Below, one piece after another: positions 16,842 through 25,902 of a stretch of DNA of 64,000 bases. The stretch lies in contig CALFMP010000049.1 in NCBI GenBank assembly GCA_937879965.1, forward strand, positions 1-64,000. The letters run 5' to 3'. Position 1 is the stretch's first letter. Each line of letters opens with the position of its first letter. A program made the translations under genes and the position numbers. The notes under the pieces were generated by a model. The model did no database searches, was not told the origin of the DNA, and was given only the letters and a program-made list of their open reading frames with translations. This stretch comes from QKMZ01 sp012965515 (GTDB lineage Bacteria; Cyanobacteriota; Vampirovibrionia; Obscuribacterales; Obscuribacteraceae).

Positions 16842-17144
16842 TTACTTGCTGTTCTTGGCTGCCTTGCGCAACTTCAGGCCCCAGTTGAGCATGAAGAGTC
16901 CGAAGAGAGCGAAGGCGATGGCGACGATGAGAGTGGCCACGAGCTGCATTCCCTGGAGGTACGGCATGGCGAGCGCGGCCTGGAGAGTAAGCGACAGATA
17001 GCCCAGTCCACTGAAGATCTTGTTCCAGTAGATGGTTCGGGGGTGCCCGCCGCGTTTGGACGAGATCACCGTGGCGCAGCCCAGTGCAAAGAGCAAGCAG
17101 GCGAGGAAAAGGGGCGCCATGAAGAGATAGAGTGTGAGCGACAT
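16842..17144 (-). CDS. Small membrane protein, function unknown
   Basis: The 100 aa product from ATG 17144 (GTGGAGACAACC upstream) has three predicted hydrophobic helices (about 4-24, 43-60 and 66-88) and a basic C-terminus. An internal basic loop carries KRGGHPRTIYWNK. It looks like a single-gene unit with a leader of over 100 bases, including GAAACC-GCCCC-GGTTTC, and its own terminator. G/C-rich third positions place it with the biased gene class. Family not recognised. Confidence 0.7.
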   Translation of the reverse strand: MSLTLYLFMAPLFLACLLFALGCATVISSKRGGHPRTIYWNKIFSGLGYLSLTLQAALAMPYLQGMQLVATLIVAIAFALFGLFMLNWGLKLRKAAKNSK

Positions 17145-17419
17145 GGTTGTCTCCACTAAAAAATTACGCCGTCTGCTCAGCAAGCGGCAAAGATTCATTC
17201 AAAGCTAAATCAGGCAAGCAGGCGGTGCGCAGCTTGAAACCGGGGCGGTTTCAAATGAGGGCTTTTCTGGCTGTGCAAGGTTGCCTGAGCTACTTGGACG
17301 GAATTAGGTGGGTGGATGTGAAAAAGAGAACGAATTGACCCTAACAGCAAGAGTAATTTGGTTGCAAGGATGTTGGTTGTCAGGCTGAACCGGCTGCGCT
17401 AGCTGTTGCGCGAAACAGG

Positions 17420-18445
17420 CTAGACAGGTGCATTGGCGGTCATTTCAGCCAGGAAAGTATCAATTTCCGAGGTGGTCGGAAGGGCGGGAATTGCTCCTGC
17501 GCGGGTGCAAGTCAGGGCTCCTATCGCATTTGCGCGAGCGATGATCTGGCACAAAGTATTCAGATCGATTCCTTCGATCAATTGGCGCCGCTTGCCCGAG
17601 GCTTTTTTGAGTCGTTCTTCATCTGTGATGAGAGGCATCAAACCAGTAATTACTCCGGAATTGAAACCGTCGCCGGCGCCTGTCGCTTCCACTAGTTTTA
17701 CTTTGAACCCGGGCACTACTTTGCCGCCTTCTCGATTGGTGACATAGGCACCGCGCGAGTCGAGGGTAATGATGAGAACCGGCAGGTCATGAGCTTTCCT
17801 GAGTTCATCAGCTTTTTGCAGGTCGCGTGAGCCGGTGAGAAATTGGAGTTCGTCCTCGTTGATTTTGACGATGTCAGCCCATTTGAGAGTGCCCAGAATG
17901 GCGTCTTTGCAGGCTTGCGGCGAAGGCCACAGACCGAGGCGAACGTTGGGATCGTAAGAAACGACCATATTGTTTTCGCGTGAAAGTTTGACGGCTTTTT
18001 CGGTTGCTTCTTTGGCCGGGCTGGCGATGAGCGAAATCGAACCGAAGTGAAGTACTTTTGCCTTGGCGAATGCTTGCGGGTTCAAATCGTTTTCTTGCAG
18101 GCGCACGTCTGCGCAAGCCACTTTCGTAAATTCGGCCAGCTTTCTGTCGCCTGATTTTGTGGTCACAACGTAAGCCATGCGCGTTTGTGCTTCCGCATCG
18201 CTTACTGTAAGCGCCGTACTGATGCCGTCTTTTTCCAAAACGCCTTTCAGCCATCTGCCGAATTCGTCGTCGGAAACGCGTCCAATGAAACCTGTAGCGA
18301 CTCCTTGTCTTGCCAGTCCGACTGCGGTGTTGGCTGGAGCGCCGCCGGCCGCCTTGGTGAATGTTGCTGCCTCATCCAATTCTGCGCCCACCTGAGTAGA
18401 GACCCAGTCGACCAGAATTTCTCCCAAACAGAGGACATCAGCCAT
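17420..18445 (-). CDS. PfkB family carbohydrate kinase (fructokinase-like)
   Basis: The 341 aa product has the PfkB N-terminal signature (LCLGEILVDW, then KAAGGAPANTAVGLARQG near 30-48) and the C-terminal signature ATGAGDGFNSGVITG, where Asp is the catalytic base. The pattern is closest to fructokinases and 2-keto-3-deoxygluconate kinases that phosphorylate a free sugar with ATP. ATG at 18445 follows AAGGAGTAAAAG. There is no sugar transporter or hydrolase next to it, so the substrate is unassigned. A small insertion near 280 (EERLKKASGKRRQLIEGID) is unusual. Confidence 0.88.
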   Translation of the reverse strand: MADVLCLGEILVDWVSTQVGAELDEAATFTKAAGGAPANTAVGLARQGVATGFIGRVSDDEFGRWLKGVLEKDGISTALTVSDAEAQTRMAYVVTTKSGDRKLAEFTKVACADVRLQENDLNPQAFAKAKVLHFGSISLIASPAKEATEKAVKLSRENNMVVSYDPNVRLGLWPSPQACKDAILGTLKWADIVKINEDELQFLTGSRDLQKADELRKAHDLPVLIITLDSRGAYVTNREGGKVVPGFKVKLVEATGAGDGFNSGVITGLMPLITDEERLKKASGKRRQLIEGIDLNTLCQIIARANAIGALTCTRAGAIPALPTTSEIDTFLAEMTANAPV

Positions 18446-18668
18446 TCTTTTACTCCTTGGACGAATAGAGAACTAGAGCGAGGCGTCGCATATGGGCGCC
18501 TTTCGGCGAGGCATTTTTGTGCTTGTCTTACTTACGTTCCAGCAAAAGACGGATTTGAAACGCGAGAGAGTGCGCAAAATGCTGGCTGATTATAACGGAT
18601 GCGATGTCTTGGAAAGTGTGAGCGGGAGCCAAAAAAGTAGATACTGCGCTGTATCGTAGAGCGTCTGG

Positions 18669-18716
18669 AAAAAATGACAGAGACGGGAGACGCTTGTTTG
18701 CATCTCCCGCTCTGTC
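18669..18716 (-). terminator. Intrinsic terminator
   Basis: GACAGAGACGGGAGA-CGC (18676-18693) pairs with GC-ATCTCCCGCTCTGTC (18700-18716) with small bulges; on the minus strand ATTTTTTCC follows. It would end the 20.5-18.8 kb gene group. Confidence 0.85.
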
Positions 18717-18789
18717 GGGGTTTAGTCGGTGGTTAACCGATTCAACCCCCGGCAATCAGCTGTTTAGGCGATTGCTGCAAGGCGATTCT

Positions 18790-19194
18790 TCAGTTCGAGG
18801 GGCGCCGCTGCGGCCTAGCCGGTGCAGTCAGCCAGTTCACGAACATGATCAAGAGGCCGGCCAGGATCGCGTGACCCCAGTCGGCAATTGAAAATACGTT
18901 CGGGAAATAGTGTGCGAAGACCTGCAACTGGATAGCTGGGATGAGCCAGAATCCGAAGAGCAGGAAGATGCCGACCAGGATGTAGCCAAGCCCCAGTGTC
19001 GCGATGCCAAACAGGTTGATGGCAAATGCGAGCACCAGATCGAACAGGAAGCAGACGCCGGCGAAAGCGGCTCCGTAGAGCACGGCGTCTGGCCAAAAGC
19101 TGCCAGTAAAGTGGACGGACGCGCCGAAAAGCGCTGGGAAAATGTAGCTAAACAGCAGCGCCGTTAAGCCAATTCTGGCGAGTAGGTTGATCAC
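18790..19194 (-). CDS. Small polytopic membrane protein
   Basis: The 134 aa form starts at GTG 19194 with AAGGGG nine bases upstream; a longer form from GTG 19233 is possible but has no ribosome site. Four hydrophobic segments (about 5-25, 35-55, 60-85 and 100-122) and a basic proline-rich tail are visible. The pattern resembles four-helix phage-holin-superfamily-IV or DUF membrane proteins. It is the last gene before a terminator and follows a small CxxC protein and a HAD phosphatase. Family assignment tentative. Confidence 0.65.
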   Translation of the reverse strand: MINLLARIGLTALLFSYIFPALFGASVHFTGSFWPDAVLYGAAFAGVCFLFDLVLAFAINLFGIATLGLGYILVGIFLLFGFWLIPAIQLQVFAHYFPNVFSIADWGHAILAGLLIMFVNWLTAPARPQRRPSN

Positions 19195-19319
19195 GATGTC
19201 TTGCCCCTTGGGCGAGACAGGAGGAAGCGTCACCTTGCGATTAGCGCTGCCTGCCTGCCTTCTCTACTTGCAAATATTTCTACTTGCGACTTTTGCTGCG
19301 AGCAAAAGTTGGCGCGTAA

Positions 19320-19556
19320 TTACTGCGCGTGAACCAGTTGGAGTTCGAACCGAAACGCTTCGTCTGCGCGAAGGTCCTTCACGGAAGGGCGGTTGTAGAG
19401 CTTTTCGCCGTGGCAGAGCTTGCACTGAGCGCGACCGCAATCGAGCGGTTTGCGCTTGCGGAAGCGTCCGGCCGAATCGACCACCGCATGCATAACATGG
19501 GCGTAGAACTTGCGGCGGCGGCTCATAAGACCGCGATCTTCGTGGTATCTTTTCAA
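19320..19556 (-). CDS. Small basic protein with CxxxxCxxCH motif
   Basis: I choose TTG at 19556 because GGAG lies eight bases upstream, which gives 78 aa; no good ATG precedes the conserved part. The protein is very basic at the N-terminus (KRYHEDRGLMSRRRKFY) and has DCGRAQCKLCHGEKLYNRPS around residues 38-57, a likely zinc site of the type seen in short basic proteins of bacteria and phages. It would be cytoplasmic and may bind nucleic acid (inference). It sits between a HAD phosphatase gene and a membrane-protein gene on the same strand. Confidence 0.65.
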   Translation of the reverse strand: MKRYHEDRGLMSRRRKFYAHVMHAVVDSAGRFRKRKPLDCGRAQCKLCHGEKLYNRPSVKDLRADEAFRFELQLVHAQ

Positions 19557-19697
19557 ATCGTTTTCTCCTGGTTGCGTCACTGCCCGCGGTGGCGCCAGAT
19601 ATTTGGCGCGCACCCGGCGCAGTGCTCTGGGAGGCGATGACGAACGTAGCCATCGCTCCCGGCGAGCCGTTTATAGCGGCTCTTTTTCTTTGACCCG

Positions 19698-20534
19698 TCA
19701 GCGACCGCAGCTGGTGCAGCCCTCTTCGAGTTCGTTGCCGAACTCGCCGGGCTGACCTTCCATGTGCGTCTGACGCTGGCGAAGCAGGCGGACGATGCCG
19801 CGCTCTTCGACTTCGCGCCAGTCCTTGGCTTCGAACTTGCGGAACTTCGACTCGGGAAGAGCATCGCCGGGGCGGCTGAGGCTCAGTTCCAGAGGCAGGT
19901 AGATGAAGTTCGTCTCGGACAGAGCGGCACCGTCGGAGCGAATGCTGTTGCCGATGAAGGCAGACGCATTCGGGTCGATGCCCATGTCTTCGATGGCTTC
20001 ACGCACCAGTTCCGCCTTGTTCTCGGCGTTGGTGATGATGGTGTGGTCGAACAGTGCGTCGAGACCGGCCTGGCGAATCTTGTACTTCTGCGCTTCGCGG
20101 TCACCGACGGTGACAGCGACCAGAAGGAAGTTGTGCCGGGCGCGGGCAAGAACAGGCAGGCAGTGCTCGAAGACTTCCGGCTTGCGGAAGAACGGGCGGC
20201 TGCCGATGCTCTTGCAGATGTCGACGATGATCGGGTCGAGCTTGCGACGCTTGGCCTTGCACATTTCGCTGTAGGCTTCGTGCAGGGCTTCACCGAAGCG
20301 GTGACGCTCGAACCCGCGCATGGGCATGCTGCCGTAGTAGACCTTCTTCAGGACGTCCATGGCATCATCGAACGAGCCCAGCCTGCACAGTTGCATGAGC
20401 TTGGCGAATTCGATGAAGGCTCCGTCCCAGTAGGGCTGACAGACAACGCAAGTGCCGTCGATATCGATGAAAAGCGCCGCGATCTTGTCGCCACCTGCGC
20501 ACAGGTTGCGATCGGCAGATTGACATTTGCGCAT
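19698..20534 (-). CDS. HAD-superfamily hydrolase
   Basis: The 278 aa product starts at ATG 20534, just behind AAAGAGGTATATAC. It has HAD motif I, FIDIDGT (22-28), motif II in LLVAVTVGD, a Lys (NAENKAELVREAI) and motif IV with FIGNSIRSDG. The long cap between about 35 and 140 is helical. HAD enzymes with DxDGT are usually phosphatases of small phosphorylated molecules. Cysteines cluster at the start (RKCQ, NLCAGG, CVVCQ) and end (EEGCTSCGR), which is unusual and may bind metal or form redox pairs. A leader hairpin, CGACGG (20583-20588) with CCGTCG (20602-20607), precedes it. Confidence 0.82.
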   Translation of the reverse strand: MRKCQSADRNLCAGGDKIAALFIDIDGTCVVCQPYWDGAFIEFAKLMQLCRLGSFDDAMDVLKKVYYGSMPMRGFERHRFGEALHEAYSEMCKAKRRKLDPIIVDICKSIGSRPFFRKPEVFEHCLPVLARARHNFLLVAVTVGDREAQKYKIRQAGLDALFDHTIITNAENKAELVREAIEDMGIDPNASAFIGNSIRSDGAALSETNFIYLPLELSLSRPGDALPESKFRKFEAKDWREVEERGIVRLLRQRQTHMEGQPGEFGNELEEGCTSCGR

Positions 20535-21251
20535 GTATATACCTCTTTTCGTTGCAGGTTTGAGAAGCAAAAACGGCTTCCCCGACGGAGAGAAGAAGCT
20601 CCCGTCGTGTAGATGTGCGCGCGCCGAATCCAAGCTCAAAGGGAGAGCTTTGTTCGGGTCTTGCGCTGGAGATAAGTAAGAACTGGAGGAGTTCTTGGGA
20701 TGGGTTAAGCGAAAAAGAAAGAAGAATCAAGGGAACGTTTAGAGACTAGGAGATCTCCAGCCATGATCTAAAGATGGATGCCAAGAGGCTTCTTGTATCT
20801 GGCTCTGCACACTTTTGCCTGGTTGCAAGTAGACAAAACTGCAATTCTGCGGCAATGGTGGCAATGTCGTCATCGATGCCAAAGAGCCGCTTGGCAGCCT
20901 GGTCCTGTGGAATGCAACGGAACATCACAGGTAATGCGGCTCTGCTAGGACGCCATTAGCAATGTTTCGAAACCTTTTGCTGGTGCGGTAACTGCGGGCA
21001 GTCCAGCCTTGATTCGCGCGGGTTCGCTAATGCCCACCAAATCTATGCCAGCCATTGATGCTGGTCTCGTAAGTTCCTAAGCTCAAACCGATTTTTGTCC
21101 ATTTCTCCGAAAAACCCGTAAAAGCACAACACAAAACAAGAAAGGTGCATCAGCACTGTCTACTCCAAGGCCGCCCGCGGTTTTGTCATGACACGCTCTT
21201 GGCACCGGGCAATGCAATGCTTCGCTTTCCTAAGTCTTTAAGGAGACTCGG
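20535..21251. other. Divergent intergenic region
   Basis: About 700 bases between the HAD gene and the P1 peptidase gene. Apart from the leader hairpin at 20583-20607 and the ribosome site AAGGAGACTCGG before 21252, I see no gene, RNA or clear promoter. Confidence 0.4.
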
Positions 21252-22475
21252 ATGTATGAATACGTTCTTTTGGCTCTTGCTGGACTTTTGCTTCTAGCAG
21301 CAGCATTTTTGCGTTTGGGATTTCCATTTCGGGCACAGAAGAAAGAGAGCCCGAAAGTTTTGGTCGACAAGGAGACAACAATGACGCGCAAGCGAGCTCG
21401 AGATTGGGGCGTGAAAATCGGCGTCCATAATCCCGGGGTGAAGAATGCCATCACTGATGTTGAAGGAGTAAGAGTCGGGCACAGTACGATCAAACAAGGG
21501 GATGGCGCTCTCAAGCCCGGCTCCGGTCCTGTACGAACTGGCGTTACGGCGATTATTCCTCATGCCGGCGACATTTGGAGTGCGCGCGTTAGCGCTGCAT
21601 CTTTTGTCCTGAACGGCAACGGCTCAGTGACCGGCTTGGATTGGATGTCGGAATCCGGGCTATTGGAAGGCCCGATTCTTCTGACGAATACCCTGTCGGT
21701 GGGCGCGGTTTACGACGCCGTCATCTCCTGGATGCTGAAGAAGGCTCCCGAGCTTGGTATTACTGATGATACCTATCTGCCGGTCGTAGGTGAGTGCGAT
21801 GACAGCGCGCTCAACGATATTCGCGGCAGGCACGTCAAGGAAGAGCATGTCTTCAAAGCTCTAGACGAAGCACAGTCAGGTACCCCGGCTGAAGGTGCGG
21901 TTGGTGCCGGAACGGGCATGAGCTGCTACGACTTCAAAGGTGGAATCGGTACTGCATCGCGCGTGCTGTCGAAAGAAGATGGTGGATACACGGTCGGTGC
22001 TCTGGTCAATTGTAACCACGGTCACCGTGGTCAATTGCTGATCGACGGCGTTCCAGTCGGTCGGAGTTTGGAAACTGAGATGGCCACCGTGCATCGTGAG
22101 GGCTCGATTTGCATAATCGTCGCCACCGATGCTCCGCTTTCACCGACGCTTTTGAAACGGCTGGCTAAGCGCGCTGCGCTTGGTCTAGCTCGTACGGGAG
22201 CAGTCGCCAATCACGGCTCCGGTGATTTTGTGATCGCATTTTCCACGACTCGCAAGCTGGACCGCAAGGACGAATCCGCGGTGCTCAACTTGCCGGAGGT
22301 CAATATGGACTGCGTCGATCCGCTCTTCGAAGCCACTGCAGAAGCAGTGGAAGAAGCGGTAATCAACGCGCTGTTCATGGCTGAAACCACCGTTGGTCGT
22401 GACGGTAATACCGCTCACGAGTTGCCGGTCGATGCCACCCTGCGCGTACTGAAGCTGCACGGGCGGCTGATTTGA
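21252..22475 (+). CDS. P1 family (DmpA/BapA-type) aminopeptidase with N-terminal membrane anchor
   Basis: The 407 aa product begins with a hydrophobic helix (YVLLALAGLLLLAAAFLRLGF), then a P1/S58 peptidase core: ITDVEGVRVGHSTI (68-80), TGVTAIIPH, NGNGSVTGLDWMSESG, GAGTGMSCYDFKGGIGTASR and REGSICIIVATDAPL. In DmpA and BapA the chain cuts itself before a Ser in this last motif, and that Ser (here 285) becomes the nucleophile of the mature beta subunit. The family cleaves N-terminal residues including D-amino acids and beta-peptides. AAGGAGACTCGG precedes the ATG. An internal ATG at residue 44 would give a form without the anchor. The membrane helix is not usual for the cytoplasmic members. Confidence 0.9.
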   Translation: MYEYVLLALAGLLLLAAAFLRLGFPFRAQKKESPKVLVDKETTMTRKRARDWGVKIGVHNPGVKNAITDVEGVRVGHSTIKQGDGALKPGSGPVRTGVTAIIPHAGDIWSARVSAASFVLNGNGSVTGLDWMSESGLLEGPILLTNTLSVGAVYDAVISWMLKKAPELGITDDTYLPVVGECDDSALNDIRGRHVKEEHVFKALDEAQSGTPAEGAVGAGTGMSCYDFKGGIGTASRVLSKEDGGYTVGALVNCNHGHRGQLLIDGVPVGRSLETEMATVHREGSICIIVATDAPLSPTLLKRLAKRAALGLARTGAVANHGSGDFVIAFSTTRKLDRKDESAVLNLPEVNMDCVDPLFEATAEAVEEAVINALFMAETTVGRDGNTAHELPVDATLRVLKLHGRLI

Positions 22476-22543
22476 ATCTGTTTCATTGCTGCAAGTAAAA
22501 ACTGTTCCTGCACCTTCGAATTAGAAGGCTGGAGTGACTACAT

Positions 22544-23329
22544 ATGAAAACGTGCAAGAAAGACCCTTCTTGCCGGCGTTTGGAAAATGTCCCTGGTCGA
22601 ACTCGACTGCAAGGCATTTACCGAGTACGTCTCGGCAAACGTGAAGGGCAGAGGATTTGGTTGGTCGATGGCGCGCAGGTCGTGCGCAATGTTTACCCAG
22701 CGTTTATCATGGGTGGCAACGATCAGCGTTATCGTTTCAATCCTGATGATGAGGTCTGGATCGACAATCGCATCGGCATCGAGGAGTTGGAGTACACGAT
22801 CGCTCATGAGCTTATCGAGCGCAAGTTGATGCGCGAGAAGCTCTACAGCTATGGCCGCGCGCACACTGCGGGGTTGGAGCTGGAAAAGCGCATGCGCACC
22901 CGCGACGCAAGACGAGCGCGGCAACGCGAAAAGACTAGTACATTACCGGTGGACGGAGTGTACCGGTGTTTTCTACGTTCCGCAAAGGGCGTGAAAATCT
23001 GGATCGTCGACGGTCCGAAAGTCCGACAGCATCTGGACGGTGACTTCGCCTTCGCCGGTCACGGTTACAAGTTTGACTTCATTCCCAAAGATGAAATCTG
23101 GCTTGATTCCGCGATGTCCGTGGAGCAGGCATATTTCGCCCTTTACCACGAGATCAACGAAAGGCGCATGATTGCGAAGTCAGGCGATTACGACAACGCA
23201 TATCCGGAGGCGCTCGCACTGGAATTGCGTGAACGCTCCCGTCACGAGAGTGTCTCGTTGAGGCATGAAGCTAATCTGGCTCCTGTAAGATACGGTGTTC
23301 GTGAGAGGGGCTATCGCAGAAACTCGTGA
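22544..23329 (+). CDS. Protein with duplicated HExxER domain, possible metal binding
   Basis: The 261 aa product contains two copies of one domain: residues about 22-115 and 138-230. Each reads I-W-(L/I)-V-D-G, then R-F/F-D..P.DE(V/I)W(I/L)D, then a helix with HELIER (88-93) or HEINER (202-207), and ends in a Tyr/Glu-rich helix. HExxE-type helices often bind metal, so a metal-dependent role is possible, but no third ligand is clear. Single-domain relatives exist in bacteria and large phages to my memory; function unknown. It is 68 bp after the P1 peptidase on the same strand and has its own terminator. Confidence 0.75.
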   Translation: MKTCKKDPSCRRLENVPGRTRLQGIYRVRLGKREGQRIWLVDGAQVVRNVYPAFIMGGNDQRYRFNPDDEVWIDNRIGIEELEYTIAHELIERKLMREKLYSYGRAHTAGLELEKRMRTRDARRARQREKTSTLPVDGVYRCFLRSAKGVKIWIVDGPKVRQHLDGDFAFAGHGYKFDFIPKDEIWLDSAMSVEQAYFALYHEINERRMIAKSGDYDNAYPEALALELRERSRHESVSLRHEANLAPVRYGVRERGYRRNS

Positions 23330-23396
23330 AGCGCAGAGAGCTGGCTGTATTAATCATGCGGCTTTGAGTCGCCCTACGCAAGTAGAGTAGATTCAT

Positions 23397-23453
23397 GGCG
23401 GGTGGCAGGAGGACGCGCTGCATCGCAGCCTCTTCTAGCCACCTGCCTTTTTT
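23397..23453 (+). terminator. Intrinsic terminator
   Basis: GGCGGGTGGC (23397-23406) pairs with GCCACC-TGCC (23438-23447), with GCTGC-ATC-GCAGC inside; TTTTTT follows at 23448. It ends the P1 peptidase/HExxER transcript. Confidence 0.85.
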
Positions 23454-23498
23454 CTGCACGGTACTATCAGGTGTCGTAAATTTGATAGATTTCGGTAT

Positions 23499-23550
23499 TT
23501 CAGTGGCGGTGATGCTTTGTCTTCCTCGGGTGTACCCACCTGGGTTCTAA
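23499..23550 (+). repeat. Dispersed repeat, copy C
   Basis: TTCAG at 23499, then GCTTTGT at 23514 and CCTCGGGTGTACCCACCTGG up to about 23544. It matches copies at 56145 and 63515 but lacks their terminal palindrome. Confidence 0.7.
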
Positions 23551-23674
23551 ATACATGAAATCCGTGCCGTTTTGCGGTTTTTACCACTGATTTTATTGAC
23601 TATGAATTTGGTGATGATAGGCTCCAATCAGGTCCAAAAGGCAGATTTGAAACGAAAGGCAGGATTCTTCCTTG

Positions 23675-24874
23675 ATGCGCAAGGCTACCAGGTTCTTTCT
23701 GAGCAACGATTACAGAGATATCCTCGGATATTCCTTGGCATTGGTGTTTTTCTTCTATCTGGTCGTTTTTGCGTGTGTGGCTCCCTCCCCGGCTTTGACA
23801 GGTGCGGTCGCTTTTGAAATTTGCGTTTATTTCGCCTTTCTGACTTATAGACTCAAGCGCCGAGGCGCCAAATCAGTACATGCACGGCAATCAGTAACCT
23901 CTGTTCTTATCCTTTCCATACCTGGCGCTGAATTAGTTTCTCGCTTATGCATGGCTCTAGCTGCGCTTGGTGGGAGTGTTGTTCTTGTCTGTGCGCTTGT
24001 AGATGTGCTGTCGTTTGGTCTTGCCGCCGCTGGACAATATAAAGCTGCAAGTGCGATGTATTCCCGGTTTCCAGTTTCCGTCCTTGCTGGTGTGAATCCC
24101 GGATACACGATGGAACTTTTGTCGGGGGCAAAAGTAAAAGCCGGACAATATGCCGACGTAGAGCGCATGTATCAAGCTTTGTACGACATCAGAGCGAAAC
24201 ACTTTGGCGCCAGGAGTGAACGTATTTGTGACATGTATGCCGATTTCGGTGATCTGGCTGAGCGGCGCGGAGATGTGCAGAAGGCTGAGGCGTACTACGT
24301 TTACGCAATCAAGTTGTCGAATGAGATCAAGGTTCCGCAGGGTTGTGGAAAATATTTGACCAGGTTGGGGCAGCTGCAAGCTGATCATGGGCGCTATGAA
24401 GAGGCGCTGAAAACCCTGGCGGAAGCGCGGTCAATGCGTAGCAGAATTTTTGGAGAACACAGTCAAAAGGTTGCCGACACGCTGTTAGTTACCTCTCGAG
24501 TTTATCAAAAAATGGGGAATGGGGAAACGGCGAAAGCGCTTGCAGAGCAAGCATTATCGATACATCATTCTGCGCCGAAGACGGAAGTGAGCCTGGCTTT
24601 ATATTCTGCTTTCTTTTCCGTTTTCGTGATGCTTGCTGCGTATATGTTGACAGACAAAAATGGCTGGCTGACTAAATTGGCTATAGCGAAGGCGCAGAAT
24701 ATTTTGAGCGAAGACAATGTTTCGCCGGAGAAAAAAGTTGAATTGGAGACTTACTTGCAGGTGCTCAAGGAGTTCACTGCAAGCTCGAAGAGCAAGGCGG
24801 CCAAGGCAAGTAACAATCATGAAGCGGCTCACTTGAGCCTGATACTTTCGCTAACCTCGCAGGACTTGCGCTAA
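23675..24874 (+). CDS. Membrane protein with TPR repeats
   Basis: The 399 aa product starts at ATG 23675 (a TTG directly before is possible). Three hydrophobic segments at the N-terminus (about 15-38, 40-57 and 95-120) are followed by tetratricopeptide repeats from about 150 to 295 (ADVERMYQALYDIRAKHFG, AEAYYVYAIKLSNEI, YEEALKTLAEARSMRSRIFG, ETAKALAEQALSIH), a further helix at 305-325, and an Ala/Lys/Ser-rich tail. The repeat with RIFGEHSQKVADTL resembles the TPR type of kinesin-light-chain-like proteins, common in this bacterial group. It probably scaffolds other proteins at the membrane. No partner gene is adjacent. Confidence 0.82.
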   Translation: MRKATRFFLSNDYRDILGYSLALVFFFYLVVFACVAPSPALTGAVAFEICVYFAFLTYRLKRRGAKSVHARQSVTSVLILSIPGAELVSRLCMALAALGGSVVLVCALVDVLSFGLAAAGQYKAASAMYSRFPVSVLAGVNPGYTMELLSGAKVKAGQYADVERMYQALYDIRAKHFGARSERICDMYADFGDLAERRGDVQKAEAYYVYAIKLSNEIKVPQGCGKYLTRLGQLQADHGRYEEALKTLAEARSMRSRIFGEHSQKVADTLLVTSRVYQKMGNGETAKALAEQALSIHHSAPKTEVSLALYSAFFSVFVMLAAYMLTDKNGWLTKLAIAKAQNILSEDNVSPEKKVELETYLQVLKEFTASSKSKAAKASNNHEAAHLSLILSLTSQDLR

Positions 24875-25205
24875 CCGGAAAGCGCTGCACTACCAATAGT
24901 TTCAGACTTTGTAATAGAAGAATAAGTACTGGGCCAAATCGAAAGATTTTGGAAAAAATCATTTCCTTATGTGTATTTTCAGACCTTTGGCGTTGCCGTA
25001 GTGTCGCTCAAGTAGCTAGGTTCAAAGCAGTTTTCATTCAAACACACATACAGGCGACCCAGGCACAACAGGCAACATTTTTACCAACCGATTCGTTCTT
25101 CGACATGCACTTCCGGCAGTGCATGCCCTTTTACGCTTATGTGTGATTGAGCGAGAAGCTATCTCCTTCAACAACCTCCATCAACAACGGACGAGGACAA
25201 AAGAT
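24875..25205. other. Intergenic stretch
   Basis: About 330 bases between the TPR gene and the leucine-rich-repeat gene. I see no terminator or clear promoter; an in-frame extension of the next gene back to ATG 25119 cannot be excluded. Confidence 0.35.
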
Positions 25206-25859
25206 TTGGAAACCTACCAAGCACTTGCGCATCATCTCGCGATGCAGCCGGACACCCTCAGCCTGTACCAACAAGGCTGGTTGACACGACTGCCGCCCAT
25301 TCCTTCATCCGTGAAAACCCTGGCTGTTAGAAGCTGCGGCAACCTCTTCGACATTGGCGTCTCGCTTCCCGATGGGATCGAGACCATCAATCTTTACGGT
25401 GCAGTTGCGCTGACTCGTCTGCCCAAGCGCCTGCCCAAGGGGTTGAAGCGTTTGATGCTGAATTACTGCACATCGCTCAAGAGGCTGCCAGAGCTGCCCA
25501 CGGGTATCGAGAGGCTGGACCTGGATGACGCCGGTTTGGTTGAAGTGGACGGACTGCCTGAAGGGCTCAAGGAACTCAGCCTCAATCGCTGTGCTTCCCT
25601 GACTCGTATCGGCAAGCTGCCCTCAACTCTTACTTCGCTGTGCGTTCGTGAGTGCAAGCAACTGGAACAGTTGCCCGAGCTGCCCGCTGGACTGGAAACA
25701 CTCTTCATCACCAACTCGGGACTGAAGTCTCTGCCGGATTTGCCGGATTCGGTCAAGCTGCTCGATATCGGCGGCGTCGAGCATCTGCTCGCCGGAAGAA
25801 AAGCGCCTGCATCGCTACAGTCGATGATCGGCTTCGGCGGGTGGCTGCACCGCGGTTGA
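25206..25859 (+). CDS. Leucine-rich-repeat protein, YopM/IpaH-like repeats
   Basis: I start it at TTG 25206 because ACGAGGA lies seven bases upstream; ATG 25119 is an alternative that adds 29 residues. The 217 aa product has about seven repeats of roughly 20 residues with the pattern LP.LP..L..L.L..C..L, e.g. RLPKRLPKGLKRLMLNYC and KRLPELPTGIERLDLDDAG. This LPxLPxxL form is typical of YopM/IpaH-type repeats. No signal peptide, transmembrane helix or E3 ligase domain is present. It likely binds another protein. A terminator follows. Third positions are fairly G/C-rich. Confidence 0.8.
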   Translation: METYQALAHHLAMQPDTLSLYQQGWLTRLPPIPSSVKTLAVRSCGNLFDIGVSLPDGIETINLYGAVALTRLPKRLPKGLKRLMLNYCTSLKRLPELPTGIERLDLDDAGLVEVDGLPEGLKELSLNRCASLTRIGKLPSTLTSLCVRECKQLEQLPELPAGLETLFITNSGLKSLPDLPDSVKLLDIGGVEHLLAGRKAPASLQSMIGFGGWLHRG

Positions 25860-25902
25860 TGCTTCAGTCGTGATTGGCTGATCCTTCGACTTTCGCTTCA
25901 GT

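Noticed and set aside
19310..19360. A GTTCGAAC stretch considered as a tRNA T-arm
   Set aside because: No acceptor or anticodon stems around it; it is inside the small basic protein gene.
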